In this document: positions 1 through 9,449 of the stretch, one piece after another
Numbering within the stretch: the stretch's first letter is position 1
How the letters are laid out: every line of letters starts with the position of its first letter
Assembly: GCA_015039365.1 (NCBI GenBank)
Contig: WION01000706.1
Span: 1-23,439, forward strand
Length of the DNA: 23,439 bases
Direction: 5' to 3'
Source: Amanita rubescens
Taxonomy: Eukaryota > Basidiomycota > Agaricomycetes > Agaricales > Amanitaceae
The notes under the pieces: model-generated
What the model was told of the DNA's origin: nothing
What the model saw: only the letters and a program-made list of their open reading frames with translations
Databases searched by the model: none
Made by a program: the position numbers and the translations under genes

Positions 1-1642
1 TACGCTAGTAAATAATGTGATTACGGATTTGGGAGGCACAATATTGGAACCATTACTCCGTGCAAGTCGCCGTGAACAATTCCTTCCGAGTGAAGATACT
101 TCACACCTTCTGCTACCTCTAGCATCTACTAGACAATATTAGCAAATTCATCATCAATGCACAGGAGCCTTACCAGTCTGGCAATCTCACTAATCTTGTT
201 TGTCCCCTGCTTCTTCTCCATTGACTCACGTCCCATTAGCCATGAATCGTGATACGAGAAAGAGCTGTGATCTCTCCTCAAATATCCCTAAGAGAGGAAG
301 GATAAAACGGTGCGCGAGCGACCTCCACGCTAGAGCTTCCCGGCAAAAGTCTTTTCTAAGCGAGTCCTTATCAAGCAAGTCAGTTTGTTAAAGGGAAATA
401 CTTAGAAAAGCGCTAACGTCTGTATGACCCTTGTCCACCACTTTCAGTGCTACCGGCAATCCTTTGTATACACCCATGAAAACACGCCCAAAGCCTCCTA
501 TAGCGATCATGGTCTCAGTTTTGACATCCGTCACAAAAAGAGATTTTGGTATGATGTTCGTCTTGGACACCAGTTCGAACATGAGCCTCCTAGCTTGGTT
601 TGCACTTTGAATGGGTAACCTTGATAATTTGTCATTGCAGAGTGCCTAAAAGAGAAATAATTACACGTATACTAACAAAAAAAGTGATGCATACATCGAG
701 AATAGAATCAAGCAATAACTCAACGTCTGAGGTGCTCAGTTCGGATGCAAGGACAGAATAGTCAGATAGATGTAACAATTCACCCATATCCAATGTTGCG
801 TGAACGTTGCTGAGGATCGGAACCTGTGGATCTGCGGATGGGCCATAGCCTGAAGGCGGAAGAGGAGGAGATCGAGGAGGTGGTCCCGATGGATGTTCCC
901 ATGCTGGGACTGGAGGGTTGACATTTGTGTTAACGTAGTACCTGTAGTTGTCGATGGACGGCGATATATCAGTATCATCTGATTACGAACCAAATTTTGT
1001 GGCTGCACCCTCTCGTGAGTACGTGAAGATAACGTGTCAAGCACCGATCTCACTTGGAGTCATATCGTGTTATCCATCCAGTTGGGAGAGGACGGTTGTC
1101 TGGATTCTGACGTGCAGACATGGGAGGAGGTGGTCCCGATGGATGTTCCCATGGAGACTGGAGGGTTGCATTTGTGTTAACGTAGTACCTGTAGTTGTCG
1201 ATGGACGGCGATATATCAGTATCATCTGATTACGAACCAAGTTTTGTGGCTGCACCCTCTCGTGAGTACGTGAAGATAACGTGTCAAGCACCGATCTCAC
1301 TTGGAATCATATCTGTGTTATCCATCCAGTTGGGAGAGGACGGCTTGTCTGGATTCTGACGTGCAGACATGGGAGGAGGAGATCGAGGTGGTGCCAGTCC
1401 CGATGGATGTTCCCATGTTGAGACTGGAGGGTTGACATTCGCGTTAACGTAGTACCTACAGTTGTCGATGGACGGCCGTATTTCAGTATCATCTGATTAT
1501 TACGAACCATTTTTTCATAGCTGCAGCCCCTCGTGAGTACGTGAAGATAACGTATCAAGCATCGATCTCACTCGGAATCGTATCGTGTTATCCATCCAGA
1601 GGGGAAAGGACGGGTGTCTGGATTCCGATGAGCTGCAGACAT
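1..1642 (-). CDS. WW-domain/protein kinase gene, partial (3' end outside window), possibly decaying
   Basis: This is the 5' portion of a protein kinase gene. Exons as I splice them are 1642-1572, 1455-1301, 1188-1054, 941-695, 645-418, 366-230, 189-174 and 125-57, then an intron runs off the window. The chosen start (1642) gives MSAAHRNPDTRPFPSGW. WW domains are split by introns between LPxGWITRYDS and YYVNxN..WEHPSG. A Pro-rich linker follows, then the kinase domain: glycine loop IGGFGRVFMG, the ATP-binding lysine in VALKVV, HRFILPLLGI, and the catalytic loop YLHSEGIVHGDLHG (HGDLH rather than HRDLK, common in mushroom kinase expansions). Two oddities raise the possibility of a pseudogene. 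The 1455-1301 exon is 155 nt and breaks frame, and the 40-nt intron at 229-190 removes residues normally coding in this family. Skipping the broken exon restores frame. The domain identities are clear; whether the gene is functional is not. Confidence 0.65.
870..1640 (-). repeat. Three tandem ~250-264 bp units, each an intron plus a WW-domain exon
   Basis: Equivalent points (the cgatgg after the Pro-rich stretch) recur at 887, 1137 and 1401, giving periods of 250 and 264 bp. Each unit holds the second half of one WW domain (YYVN...WEHPSG), a Pro-rich linker, the first half of the next (GWITRYDS), and a 112-116 nt intron. Intron and exon are both strongly conserved between copies, which suggests recent duplication. 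The exon between two introns is in phase 2 on both sides, so a whole unit can be added or lost without changing frame. The middle exon has two single-base insertions relative to its neighbour. Confidence 0.9.
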
Positions 1643-2438
1643 AGCCGAGGTTCGAAGCCCCTTCGGACATGTCGCTTGGTTCACAGCCGACGAACGCCGG
1701 CGTCATCACGTCGACCTCATCGCGCACAACCTCGATTGCGTCGATGTGTATCCACCCCAACAACTTCCACCGAATCCCCAGATTTTCATCATAGCACGGT
1801 ACGTTAGATCTTGAATGTTGGAGTTAGCAGTTGAGCCTCTTACGAAGGTGAGGTGGCCCTCAAAGAGTCCCACATCGAGGCAAGCTATCCACGTTGGAGT
1901 CATCGCAACTTTACCCCATGGTACGTTATGTTTCCTAAGAGCAACTTCGTCATGTGAACCTACTCTCAACAGAAAGGGGTCCTTTGAGCTATATATACGC
2001 GCCAAGGCAAGACACCGGAAGAGGTTGAAAAGCACTACAAGACGTTCAAGAAGGATAAGTGGTCAACACTGGCTGGTGAGCACTTCCATACCATATATCT
2101 TTCGGCTTTTCGCTCAAGAATCTCACCGACGTCGCCCTCGCGGTGGTCGTTAGTCTTCGATGCATGACGCGCTCTGGATCTTGGTTTAGTTTAATCTTGG
2201 GGGTACATATACATAATTCTTATAGATCCATACCAACGTGAGAGCATGTAAGGGAAAAACTATCTGTGTAGTTTCATAGCTCAGCTTGTACGCTAGCTGC
2301 ACACCTATTTAGCGCGGAATCTTCATTATAAAATACAAGTAGGTATGCGAGATAGAATGTTGATTACATCGTGCTAAATCTTGGTAACTGGATATGAGAT
2401 AACTGTGGCAAAAAATAAGGAGACTGTTTGGGTATCGG
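1643..2438. other. Region without a supported gene
   Basis: About 800 bases between the kinase start and the LSB5-like stop. Open frames of about 110 codons exist on both strands (for example 1706-2035 on the minus strand) but none shows a recognisable domain or a convincing exon structure. The only protein-like signal is the short exon relic at 2010-2075. The part from about 2160 to 2438 is AT-rich and looks like ordinary intergenic sequence. Confidence 0.5.
2010..2075 (+). pseudogene. Possible relic exon of an ISWI-type (SANT/SLIDE) chromatin remodeller
   Basis: One frame reads KTPEEVEKHYKTFKKDKW followed by STLAG and then a good donor (GTGAGC at 2076). The pattern 'KTPEEV..Y.K.FK..W..LA' resembles the SANT/SLIDE segment of fungal ISWI ATPases. 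The same frame meets a stop a few codons upstream, and I found no matching exon on either side. It may be a fragment left by rearrangement, or chance. Low confidence. Confidence 0.3.
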
Positions 2439-4149
2439 TTAAATAGCGCGCTCGTCAGCAAAAGGATCAGCGAAAGGATCATCCTCCTGCGAGTCTGGTA
2501 AATGCCGTGTCTTGTTTGCGGTCACGTCATTATAACTATGCTGCCGCGGTGGCGAATATTCTTCTGCATCATGTGCCTCTTCGCCGGGTTCATAATCGCT
2601 GAAATCAGATAGCGAGATCCGGCTAGCATCAAAATAGTTATCCAATAACTTTGAAGGCTCGATTGGCGCTGGAAGTTTGCTGGACGATGAACCCAAAGGA
2701 CCGAAGCTGAGGTCTTGCAAGTCAGGATGTGCTCTTTCTCCCTGTGAGGATACTATCTCTTCATGGGATTCATGATCATTGCTCCCGATCTGAGTGGCAG
2801 CAAGGCCACGAGTAATCTCCTTTGTAACATCCTGGGGCCCTTCAGTTTCTTCGACTGAGTCTTCGTATAATTGGATAGCCGCGACAATACGTTCATTGGT
2901 CTCGATCAAGGCCCCTATCAAATCCTCATCTTCAACAAGCTATTTATAGTTTGTCAGCGATGTAAAAACTGACCAATGCCTCACTTACCTGGATGTACCG
3001 AACCACCGATTTTCTGGCTTGCTTTGCGTTTTCCAGACATTCTTGTACACGTTCGTTATCTCGTATACTTTCGGATTGTGTATTTACTAACTGACCCGAT
3101 GATTAGTTGAAATTAATTCATGATGACAAAACCAGGGGCAAACCATTATAGCATTTGTGAGGTTACTTGATGCTTGGGAAGTTCCAGCGATAGTGGAGAG
3201 TACGTTGGGCCGTTCCTAGAAAATAATATGGGTTATTAGTAAGTAACTTTAGTACGCCATCATTTGTAGTTACCCTTTCAAGATTGAAAGGCACGCGCCC
3301 CGCCTTTGCTGTTTTCTTCCGCCTTGCTTCTTCCGCCTCTTTGTTCCTTCGTTCTCGTTCTTGTTTTTGCTTGGCCTTTTTCTTTTCTTCTTTACTAGTA
3401 TCATTACTAACTGTAGATGCTTCTGCGGGAGGACTTTGCATCCTACTAACACCCCTGCACTGTCCGTAAAGGCCCGCAAACATCGACATCGAAGGGTCAT
3501 TTTGATACTGATTCCTCCACGACGCAAGCATAAGCAACAGCTTCTTTTTTACTTTCGTGTCTGTCTGGGGGTCAGAACTCAGCTGCTTGAACGCGTCGAC
3601 AATTTGGTCGTCCGAAAAGGCAGCTCGAAATTGACTAAATACATGAGCGGTCGCTTGAGATGATCAAACTTACCGTGGAATTTAGGGCCCGCATTCTCTA
3701 CGAGTGCCCCGAGAATCTGCAAATGATGAGAGGAGGGACTTGATCGATTCTAGACAGACGTACGATGAGGGCGCGATACTGTTGATGCGGTTGTCCATGC
3801 TTCAATTTCTTACGCAATGCACGGGCCGCCTCTGCGGGTCTGGTGGCGAGCGCTCAACTCAAACGTCATGGCCGAGCGCTGGACATACCCAGATGCCTGG
3901 AGAGTAATTGCGTCCACTAATTCAGGAATGCTAGGTGGTCAATCAGCGGCGCTGGAGCTGAATATAGCAATGAAGGCACGTTACCCTTCATAAGCCTCTT
4001 CCGAGATCTTATTAGATGTGAGGATATCTATCCAATCTGTGACAGAAGACTACGTCGATCAGAGTTGATGGAAAAGGGGGATTCCACGGAGAACTGACGT
4101 GGGGTTTCTCGAAACCGAAGGCTTGTCTGGCAAAGCTTAGAGCAGACAT
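2439..4149 (-). CDS. LSB5: LSB5-like VHS/GAT-domain endocytic adaptor
   Basis: An adaptor expected to link ubiquitinated or clathrin-associated cargo to actin at endocytic sites, as yeast Lsb5 does with Las17. Nine exons (4149-4099, 4049-3985, 3930-3889, 3839-3764, 3716-3674, 3623-3274, 3215-3144, 3090-2989, 2939-2439) give a closed frame of 433 residues. The N-terminal VHS domain shows SSVTDWIDILTSNK, IPELVDAITLQASG, PAEAARALRKKLKHG, ILGALVENAGPKFH and LMLASWRNQY. A charged, Lys/Glu-rich coiled segment follows, then the GAT helices (SIRDNERVQECLENAKQA, LVEDEDLIGALIETNERI). The tail is acidic and ends with two DPFAD motifs, the kind used to bind clathrin/AP-2 adaptors. Two donors are weak (GTCAGT in the first intron, GTTTGC at 3143), but phase and family alignment support both. 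Confidence 0.87.
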
Positions 4150-4228
4150 GAATGAAGCGCAGGAAGCAGGAACTTGATATCACGGGAGAACGATTTGACA
4201 TCACGTGCCAGCAGCCGATACAATCATA

Positions 4229-5465
4229 TCAACTCCTGTTCCCTTCTGCGCCACTGCTCCCCGCTACTCCTCCGCTCCCGTCACCTGGCACTTGCATCCT
4301 CGTCTGCATCCCAGTCCCCATCCCATGTTGTGGCGCATATGCCACAGGTGACTCTAGATACATCCGGATCAAGACCGATTCCAGCGCAGCAATACTAACG
4401 CTCGGGTACTCAAATGTCCTTGCATTCTCCCGAACAGAATGGAACATAGTAGCCATATTTTCCCACCTGTCATGCGATAAATTTTGAGATGGAACATAAC
4501 TCTGCGGTGTCATAGTGTTTGGATACGCATATGCGTTGGAAGGTGACTGTTGGTAGGTGTTTTGTGCCGGAAGTGATGTTGTCATAGATGCGGTAGACGT
4601 GAAGGTCGTGTTTGTCACAGGAACAGGTGTTGTAGGGGGCTGAGATGGGACCACTGTCTGTGGTACTACATTTTGATTTGCGGTACCAGTCTCCGCAGTG
4701 GTCGGTGTGGGCGTTTGCGTTTGATCGTTCGAAGCGTCGTTGGCGGCCCGGTTACGGCGCTCTTTTTCTGACAACGCTGCTGCTTTCCGGCCTCTCCGGG
4801 TGAATGGCAAATTAGCAGGTCCTACAGGATGGGAATGCTGTGACACATCTAAATTGACAAATAATTGTCAGATCAGGACTTGACGACTAAAACGGAACTC
4901 ACAGCAGGCGCGCACTTCTTCCGCGTCAAAATACGTCTTGTAACTAATTGATGCCGGACATCCAACACCTTCGAGCTATGCATTCTCATCTCTATTCGCA
5001 TTCAACCCGTATACCGCGTGCACGCACCTTTCGACTGGGGACCTTTCTTACTCTCTCCGGATGCTTCTTGACATATTTCTTTCTACCACTCCGTGAGTGT
5101 CTTGCGCAGACAAGTTTGGTATGGTCTTTGAAACGGGGTGGAACGGCCTTGCTGCCATGTGTGTCCCCCTTCGGTTTACGGAATTACTTCTTTACTTAAG
5201 CTACAATGAAACGACATGCCTTTACAAATTCGACCATCTGGCGTTCTTCTTCTGCGGCACGCCATTCTTGGAAGGCGGCAAGATTTGGAAAGACGAGGGT
5301 ATAACCATCATCGGTATCGCCAGAACCGTAAGGTTGTTTCGCGTGAGCAGCGGATAATGGAAGAGATTTAGTGGGATCAGGTTGAATTTGGGAAGGGTAG
5401 AGCGCGACGGATGAAGATGGCTGAGACAAGGCGAGATCGCCCAGGCGGAAATGCTGAAAGCTCAT
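4229..5465 (-). CDS. FAR1/WRKY-GCM1-like zinc-finger protein, putative DNA-binding
   Basis: Four exons (5465-5220, 5168-5028, 4975-4903, 4848-4229) give 359 residues. The N-terminal part has LVFPNLAAFQEWRAAEEE, followed by a basic segment with VCARHSRSGRKKYVKKHPER, then GCPASISYKTYFDAEEVRAC and SQHSHPVGPANLPFTRRGRK. The C...C...HxH spacing and the F..W..EE lead resemble the FAR1/WRKY-GCM1 zinc fold, which occurs in transposase-derived regulators. The remainder is low-complexity Ser/Thr/Pro/Gln-rich, plausible for an activation or disordered region. The start at 5465 is chosen because MSFQHFRLGDL is the first ATG in frame. The first intron can use a GC donor after 5220 or a GT donor two codons earlier; both keep frame. 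DNA binding is inferred from the fold, and no target is suggested. Confidence 0.6.
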
Positions 5466-5553
5466 ATTATCCGTCCGCAATCCAGGATCAATTCTACCTT
5501 TTCGCCACGATAATCGTCACATACTGTCACATTTTCTGTCACATCATCCCAAA
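5466..5553. promoter_or_regulatory. Divergent promoter with three TCACAT repeats (zinc finger / UTP11)
   Basis: Only 88 bp separate two divergent start codons. The octamer TGTCACAT, or the hexamer TCACAT, starts at 5517, 5527 and 5539, spaced 10 and 12 bp, ending 10 bp before the UTP11 ATG. Near-helical spacing suggests a bound factor, but none is identified. Confidence 0.45.
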
Positions 5554-6722
5554 ATGACCTCTTCTCTGCGCAATTCCTTACACAGACCTACCCATAAAGA
5601 GCGCTCTCAACTCGCCCATCGTCTCAAATATGGAATTCTTGAGAAACGCGCCGACTACGTTAAACGTGCTCGTGACTACCATACAAAGCAGGATCGTTTG
5701 ACGCGCCTAAAGCAAAAGGCTGCAGAGAAGAATAAAGATGAATTCTACTTTTCTATGGTCAAAGAGAAAACTAGGGTAAGGTCAGGCGAAGAGATGGTCA
5801 ATGGAATGATATAAAACATAATTCAGGGAGGAGTCCATGTGAAAGATCGAGGCAACGTCGCACTTCCAACCGATATCGTCAAGGTGCTCAAGACACAAGA
5901 TGAAAATTATGTCCGCACTATGAGAATGGCAAACCTCAAAGTACGTTTATAGATGGTCCTTTTTCATTTCCGTACGATTGAACTTGACTAGAAAATCGAC
6001 AACCTGAAGAGGCAATTGATGGAGATGCTCGACCTAATAAAAGCGGATACCTCTCGAGATAGCGATGATGAAGAATCATTAGATGCTCAGGAACTCCGCG
6101 TACTCCGCGAAGCGGGGATTATGCCCAAAGGAAAGGGTCGTCGGAAAACAGGACATGTCGTCTTTGCAGATAACGACGAAGAAGGTCCGTATCATTAGAA
6201 GCATAGCAAATATAGTTTGACCAACTCTATATGACAGCACAACAACTTGCAAGTCGAGATAATCAGGCTCCGTCGCAAAATCAGGAAACAGGGGAGTCGC
6301 TTCCCTCAGTTGACCTCGGTTGGAAGACCCCAGCCGCGAGAAAACGCAAAAAGAAAGGATCGGTTGTATCTAAATCGGACAATCATACGGACCATGACAT
6401 GGATCACGATGATATTGACGAGCAAAAAGATAAACCGCCTCGTAGCCGAACTCGCCTTTTGAAGGAACTTTCAGCGCGGCTTGTAAGAGACACACAACTG
6501 CGTTACTCTCAGCGAGAGTTTGAAATGCAACGGTCGATGATGGGCAAAGGGGCGCGGAAAAAGATCAGTGCTGTCGAGAAAGTGGAAGGAGAGGAAGATG
6601 ACGAGGAGGATGAGGATGAGATCGACGCACGAAAAGGCAGACGGCGCAAATCTACCCGCAAAGTGGACGAGGCAGCGTACAAACCAAGGGTTTACAAATG
6701 GAAGTTGGAGAGAAAACGTTAA
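5554..6722 (+). CDS. UTP11: U3 snoRNA-associated protein 11 (SSU processome)
   Basis: A component of the small-subunit processome in the nucleolus, needed for 18S rRNA maturation. Exons 5554-5775, 5827-5940, 5992-6184 and 6238-6722 close to 337 residues. The family signature is very clear: HRPTHKERSQLAHR, RARDYHTKQDRLTRLKQKA, EKNKDEFYFSMVKEKT, GGVHVKDRGNVALPTDIVK, VLKTQDENYVRTMR, and near the C-terminus ELSARLVRDTQLRYSQREFE, MMGKGARKK, and a final YKPRVYKWKLERKR. It is longer than the roughly 250-residue human and yeast proteins, mainly because of a charged linker (residues about 150-240) and an acidic EGEEDDEEDEDE stretch. The start is fixed by the family's N-terminal MTSSLRNSLHRPTHKERS. Confidence 0.96.
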
Positions 6723-6763
6723 ATGGTCCTTATTAGTCCGTGCCTGCACTTAGTGTATTGTAT

Positions 6764-8223
6764 CTAAAAGGTAGTCCATACACAAATAATGCTGGATAGA
6801 ATCATCAGTAATGTGATGGCCAGTCCTTCCGAGGGGCGTAATATTGAGGCTGCGCTGCTTGACGTGCCAGTTGTGCTCGACGTGGGGGCGGGCGTAGCAA
6901 CTGGGGTGGTTGGGTTATAGCTTACACCGTTAAGAGTAGCAGCGACCTCAAAGACAGAGCCGCCTCCGAATTCGTAAAACTGTTCAATAGGTTAATTACC
7001 TCGTGAAGCGTGCAATGGCTACAAACGTACATCTACAAGCATAAAATTGGGCGCCCTGCCTTGCTGTGCAATGCAGGTGTCAGCCTGGGCTCCGAGGGAA
7101 CCAGGCCCGCTGGCAGCATTAGTCACGTTCAATTGAGCAGTGTCTGGGACGAATTGGCCGAGCAGTAGCGAATCTAGGAAATGATTAATGAGATACATTT
7201 GCGTCGCACTATCGCCACTGGTTCGATTGACATTGCAATCGAACGTAGCGCTGGTCACGTCAAATGCGGTTTCCCATATTTGGGACAGTTCTACGTCGAC
7301 CTGGTGAGAGTGACTTGGGGAAAGATGCGGAGGGGCATACCATCAAGGAGATAAGGAACGGTTGCATTACCGCCACCGTTGTCGAGGAAAGTCACTAGGC
7401 GCGTCCCTGCATTGATCATCGACCCCAGGGTGGGCCAATTAGCTGCTGCAAGGGGGGTGGTTTGAGGAACATATGAAATGGTGTCAAGGCCGGCAGCCTT
7501 GAACACTGTATCGTACTGCGACGCAAAGAGATCGTCGCTGTTGACGATAAGGAGAGTGAGAACTGATAATATCTGTCAAACTAATTTCAGGGGAAGAAGA
7601 TATCGATATCACCTTCATTGGGATTCGTCGACAGCCAACTTTGCACTAGGCGGCTATTTTAGGTTTTGTGCGTACTGATGAATAGATTATGTAGTACCTG
7701 TCATAAGGTAACTCAAGAGAGTTCCGCCATTCTCGAGATCCTGTTAAGCCCTTTTGAGCGAGGTAACAAATGATCAAGCGCTGTCTCTTACGCAAGAAGT
7801 ATGACAGAGGTAGATTTCATTATTCTGCCAGTGCGCCTGCATTTGAAGCATACGGATGCCATCGTTCAGTTGCCGAGTCACTGATGTGGTGGACTAGTAC
7901 TTAAGAGGATTGGTCACGTAATGCGCAGGGGTATACTTACCGTTCTGGTCTTGATTTGCGGTAACTGGCTAGAGTGTCAAAACAAGCCGGCGGCGCAGCA
8001 CATCAACCTAGTACTCACGTTGGTTTATGGAACCAATCCCATAGGAATCGTGAGCGCCGACGAAAGTGATATTGCCATAGCTCCGATTACAGAGTTGAGC
8101 ATATCCGTTGCATTCCGTGGTCGCACGAGGGAGTAGTACGGCATGGGAGTAAGACACGTCAAAAATAGCCGAGAGGAGTAGTGTGAGGTTGGCGACCCGC
8201 GCAAAGACGGAATGAAAGAACAT
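6764..8223 (-). CDS. Secreted/anchored PLC-like phosphodiesterase (PI-PLC X family)
   Basis: A TIM-barrel PLC-like phosphodiesterase family member, common in basidiomycetes; the substrate is unknown. Eight exons (8223-8019, 7964-7941, 7880-7792, 7740-7698, 7645-7613, 7562-7341, 7290-7031, 6979-6764) give 363 residues. A signal peptide follows the start (MFFHSVFARVANLTLLLSAI). The two His motifs expected of the PI-PLC X fold are present: GAHDS in the first exon and LCHTSC in the third. Other family motifs are QLNDGIRMLQMQ, LLIVNSDD, FKAAGLDTISYVP, PYLLDE, FDCNVNRTSGDSATQMYLIN and APNFMLVDFYEFG. The Ser/Thr-rich stem and a C-terminal hydrophobic stretch (GLAITLLMILSSIICVW) suggest a GPI or membrane anchor. 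One exon is only 24 nt. Confidence 0.87.
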
Positions 8224-8392
8224 CACGAGAGAGATAAACAATCGAGCAACGACTCGGAGGAGCCACTGCACCGCGTACAGTACTTATATAGTGAGCGCGA
8301 CGGGCGCAGCAGGTGCCAGGCGGCGAACTTTGCGATCGCCCGAATCATCGCGCAATGATAGCATCATTAAATTTGCTTGGCTTATTTCTTCC
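8224..8392. promoter_or_regulatory. Divergent promoter (PLC-like / AYR1-like)
   Basis: The 169 bp between the two divergent starts contain a TATA-like string (acttatata, about 8282-8290) and one GCCAGG hexamer (8315-8320) that fits the PacC consensus GCCARG. A single hexamer is weak evidence. Confidence 0.35.
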
Positions 8393-9360
8393 ATGGCACC
8401 CGTCGTCCTCATTACAGGCTGCTCCTTGGGCGGCATCGGTCATGCCATGTACGCCCTTTTACATGACTTGCCAGTGTCGCTGACACTATCTCAGGTGCGA
8501 GGCTTTCGCTGAGCGGGGGTGTACAGTGATTGCCACATCCCGCAACGTGTCAACTATGGGCGATTTCAAACACGAGACGACGATTAAGAAGTTTGCGCTT
8601 GATGTTACACAAGATGAACAGGTCAAGGAAGTTGTACAGCAAGTTGTTGAACAAGAAGGGGGAATTGACATATTGGTCAACAATGCAGGCATGATCGCAC
8701 CAGGTACGCAGTACTACATCCGCACGGAACAAGGTTGACCATGTCAAGGCCCTTTGATCGATAACGATATTGAGCATGTTCAACGTGCATTCGACACGAA
8801 CGTATTTGGTTTATGGCGCATGGCAAGGGCTGTCATTCCCGAGATGGCGAAGAGGCACAAGGGACTCATTGTCAACATTGGTTCTATTGTTGGCGAAATG
8901 TACGTTCCTACAAAGACGCCAATCAGACGTCACTAAAATACTTATCAGACCAACTCCGTGGAATGGTATATATTGTTCAACCAAGGCTGCCGTATATTCC
9001 CTTAGCGAAGTGATGAATATGGAATGCAGGCCTTTCGGCATCTCCGTTATGCATGTGGCACCCGGTGCGGTAAAGTCAAATATAGCCGATAACGCTGCGG
9101 CACAGTACGCACTACCCCCCAGCTCACTATATAAAGCATACCTACCGAACATCGTGAAACGCATGTACGCAAGCCAAGGGCCTGGATCTATGTCTACGGA
9201 GAAGTTTGCCGAAGATGTCGTGTCAAAGGCGTTGAAGACCAGTCCACCGTCTTATATGATGGGTGGTGGGCTCATAAGAATGTTTTCGGTAGCGAAATGG
9301 CTCCCGAGAGGATTGCTATTGAGCGTTGTATGGTGGATGCTTACTAGGAAAGATCCGTAG
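8393..9360 (+). CDS. AYR1: Short-chain dehydrogenase/reductase, AYR1-like (1-acyl-DHAP reductase)
   Basis: A classical SDR. The closest family I recognise is Ayr1, the NADPH-dependent 1-acyl-dihydroxyacetone-phosphate reductase of ER and lipid droplets (glycerolipid synthesis). Exons 8393-8448, 8495-8703, 8749-8899 and 8949-9360 give 275 residues. Nucleotide binding: LITGCSLGGIGHAM, where TGCSxGGIG is typical of Ayr1-type enzymes, and DILVNNAG. Active site: Ser in VNIGSIVG, and the YxxxK pair in GIYCSTKAAV. The segment PFGISVMHVAPGAVKSNI is the usual post-catalytic loop. A hydrophobic C-terminus (WLPRGLLLSVVWWML) fits membrane or lipid-droplet association. The exact substrate is inference; other SDRs of the same subgroup act on retinol or sterols. 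Confidence 0.82.
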
Positions 9361-9449
9361 AATAATCTAGCGTGAGATTTTTTTGGCATCTTGGCACAGC
9401 CACCGTTGTGCACAAGACGAGGAAGGTTGGATGCGGAGACGCTGTAACC

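Noticed and set aside
870..1640. CRISPR-like or satellite array
   Set aside because: Units are about 250 bp, adjacent, and carry splice sites and WW-domain codons. This is a eukaryotic exon array, not a repeat-spacer array.
948..1807. Plus-strand open frames of 80-90 codons in the WW repeat region
   Set aside because: They run antisense to the WW exons, contain no domain, and recur only because the DNA is repeated.
1706..2035. 109-codon minus-strand frame (…WGKVAMTPTWIACLDVGL…)
   Set aside because: No recognisable family, no splice partners, and stops separate it from the kinase start. Not supported as a gene.
3624..3673. Apparent frameshift at the fifth intron of the LSB5-like gene
   Set aside because: Using the acceptor at 3624 (CGAG|CT) instead of the one at 3635 restores frame and the VHS sequence KFHAAFSDDQ, so there is no break.
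4152..4487. 111-codon plus-strand frame
   Set aside because: Antisense to the low-complexity 3' exon of the zinc-finger gene; no domain or exon logic.
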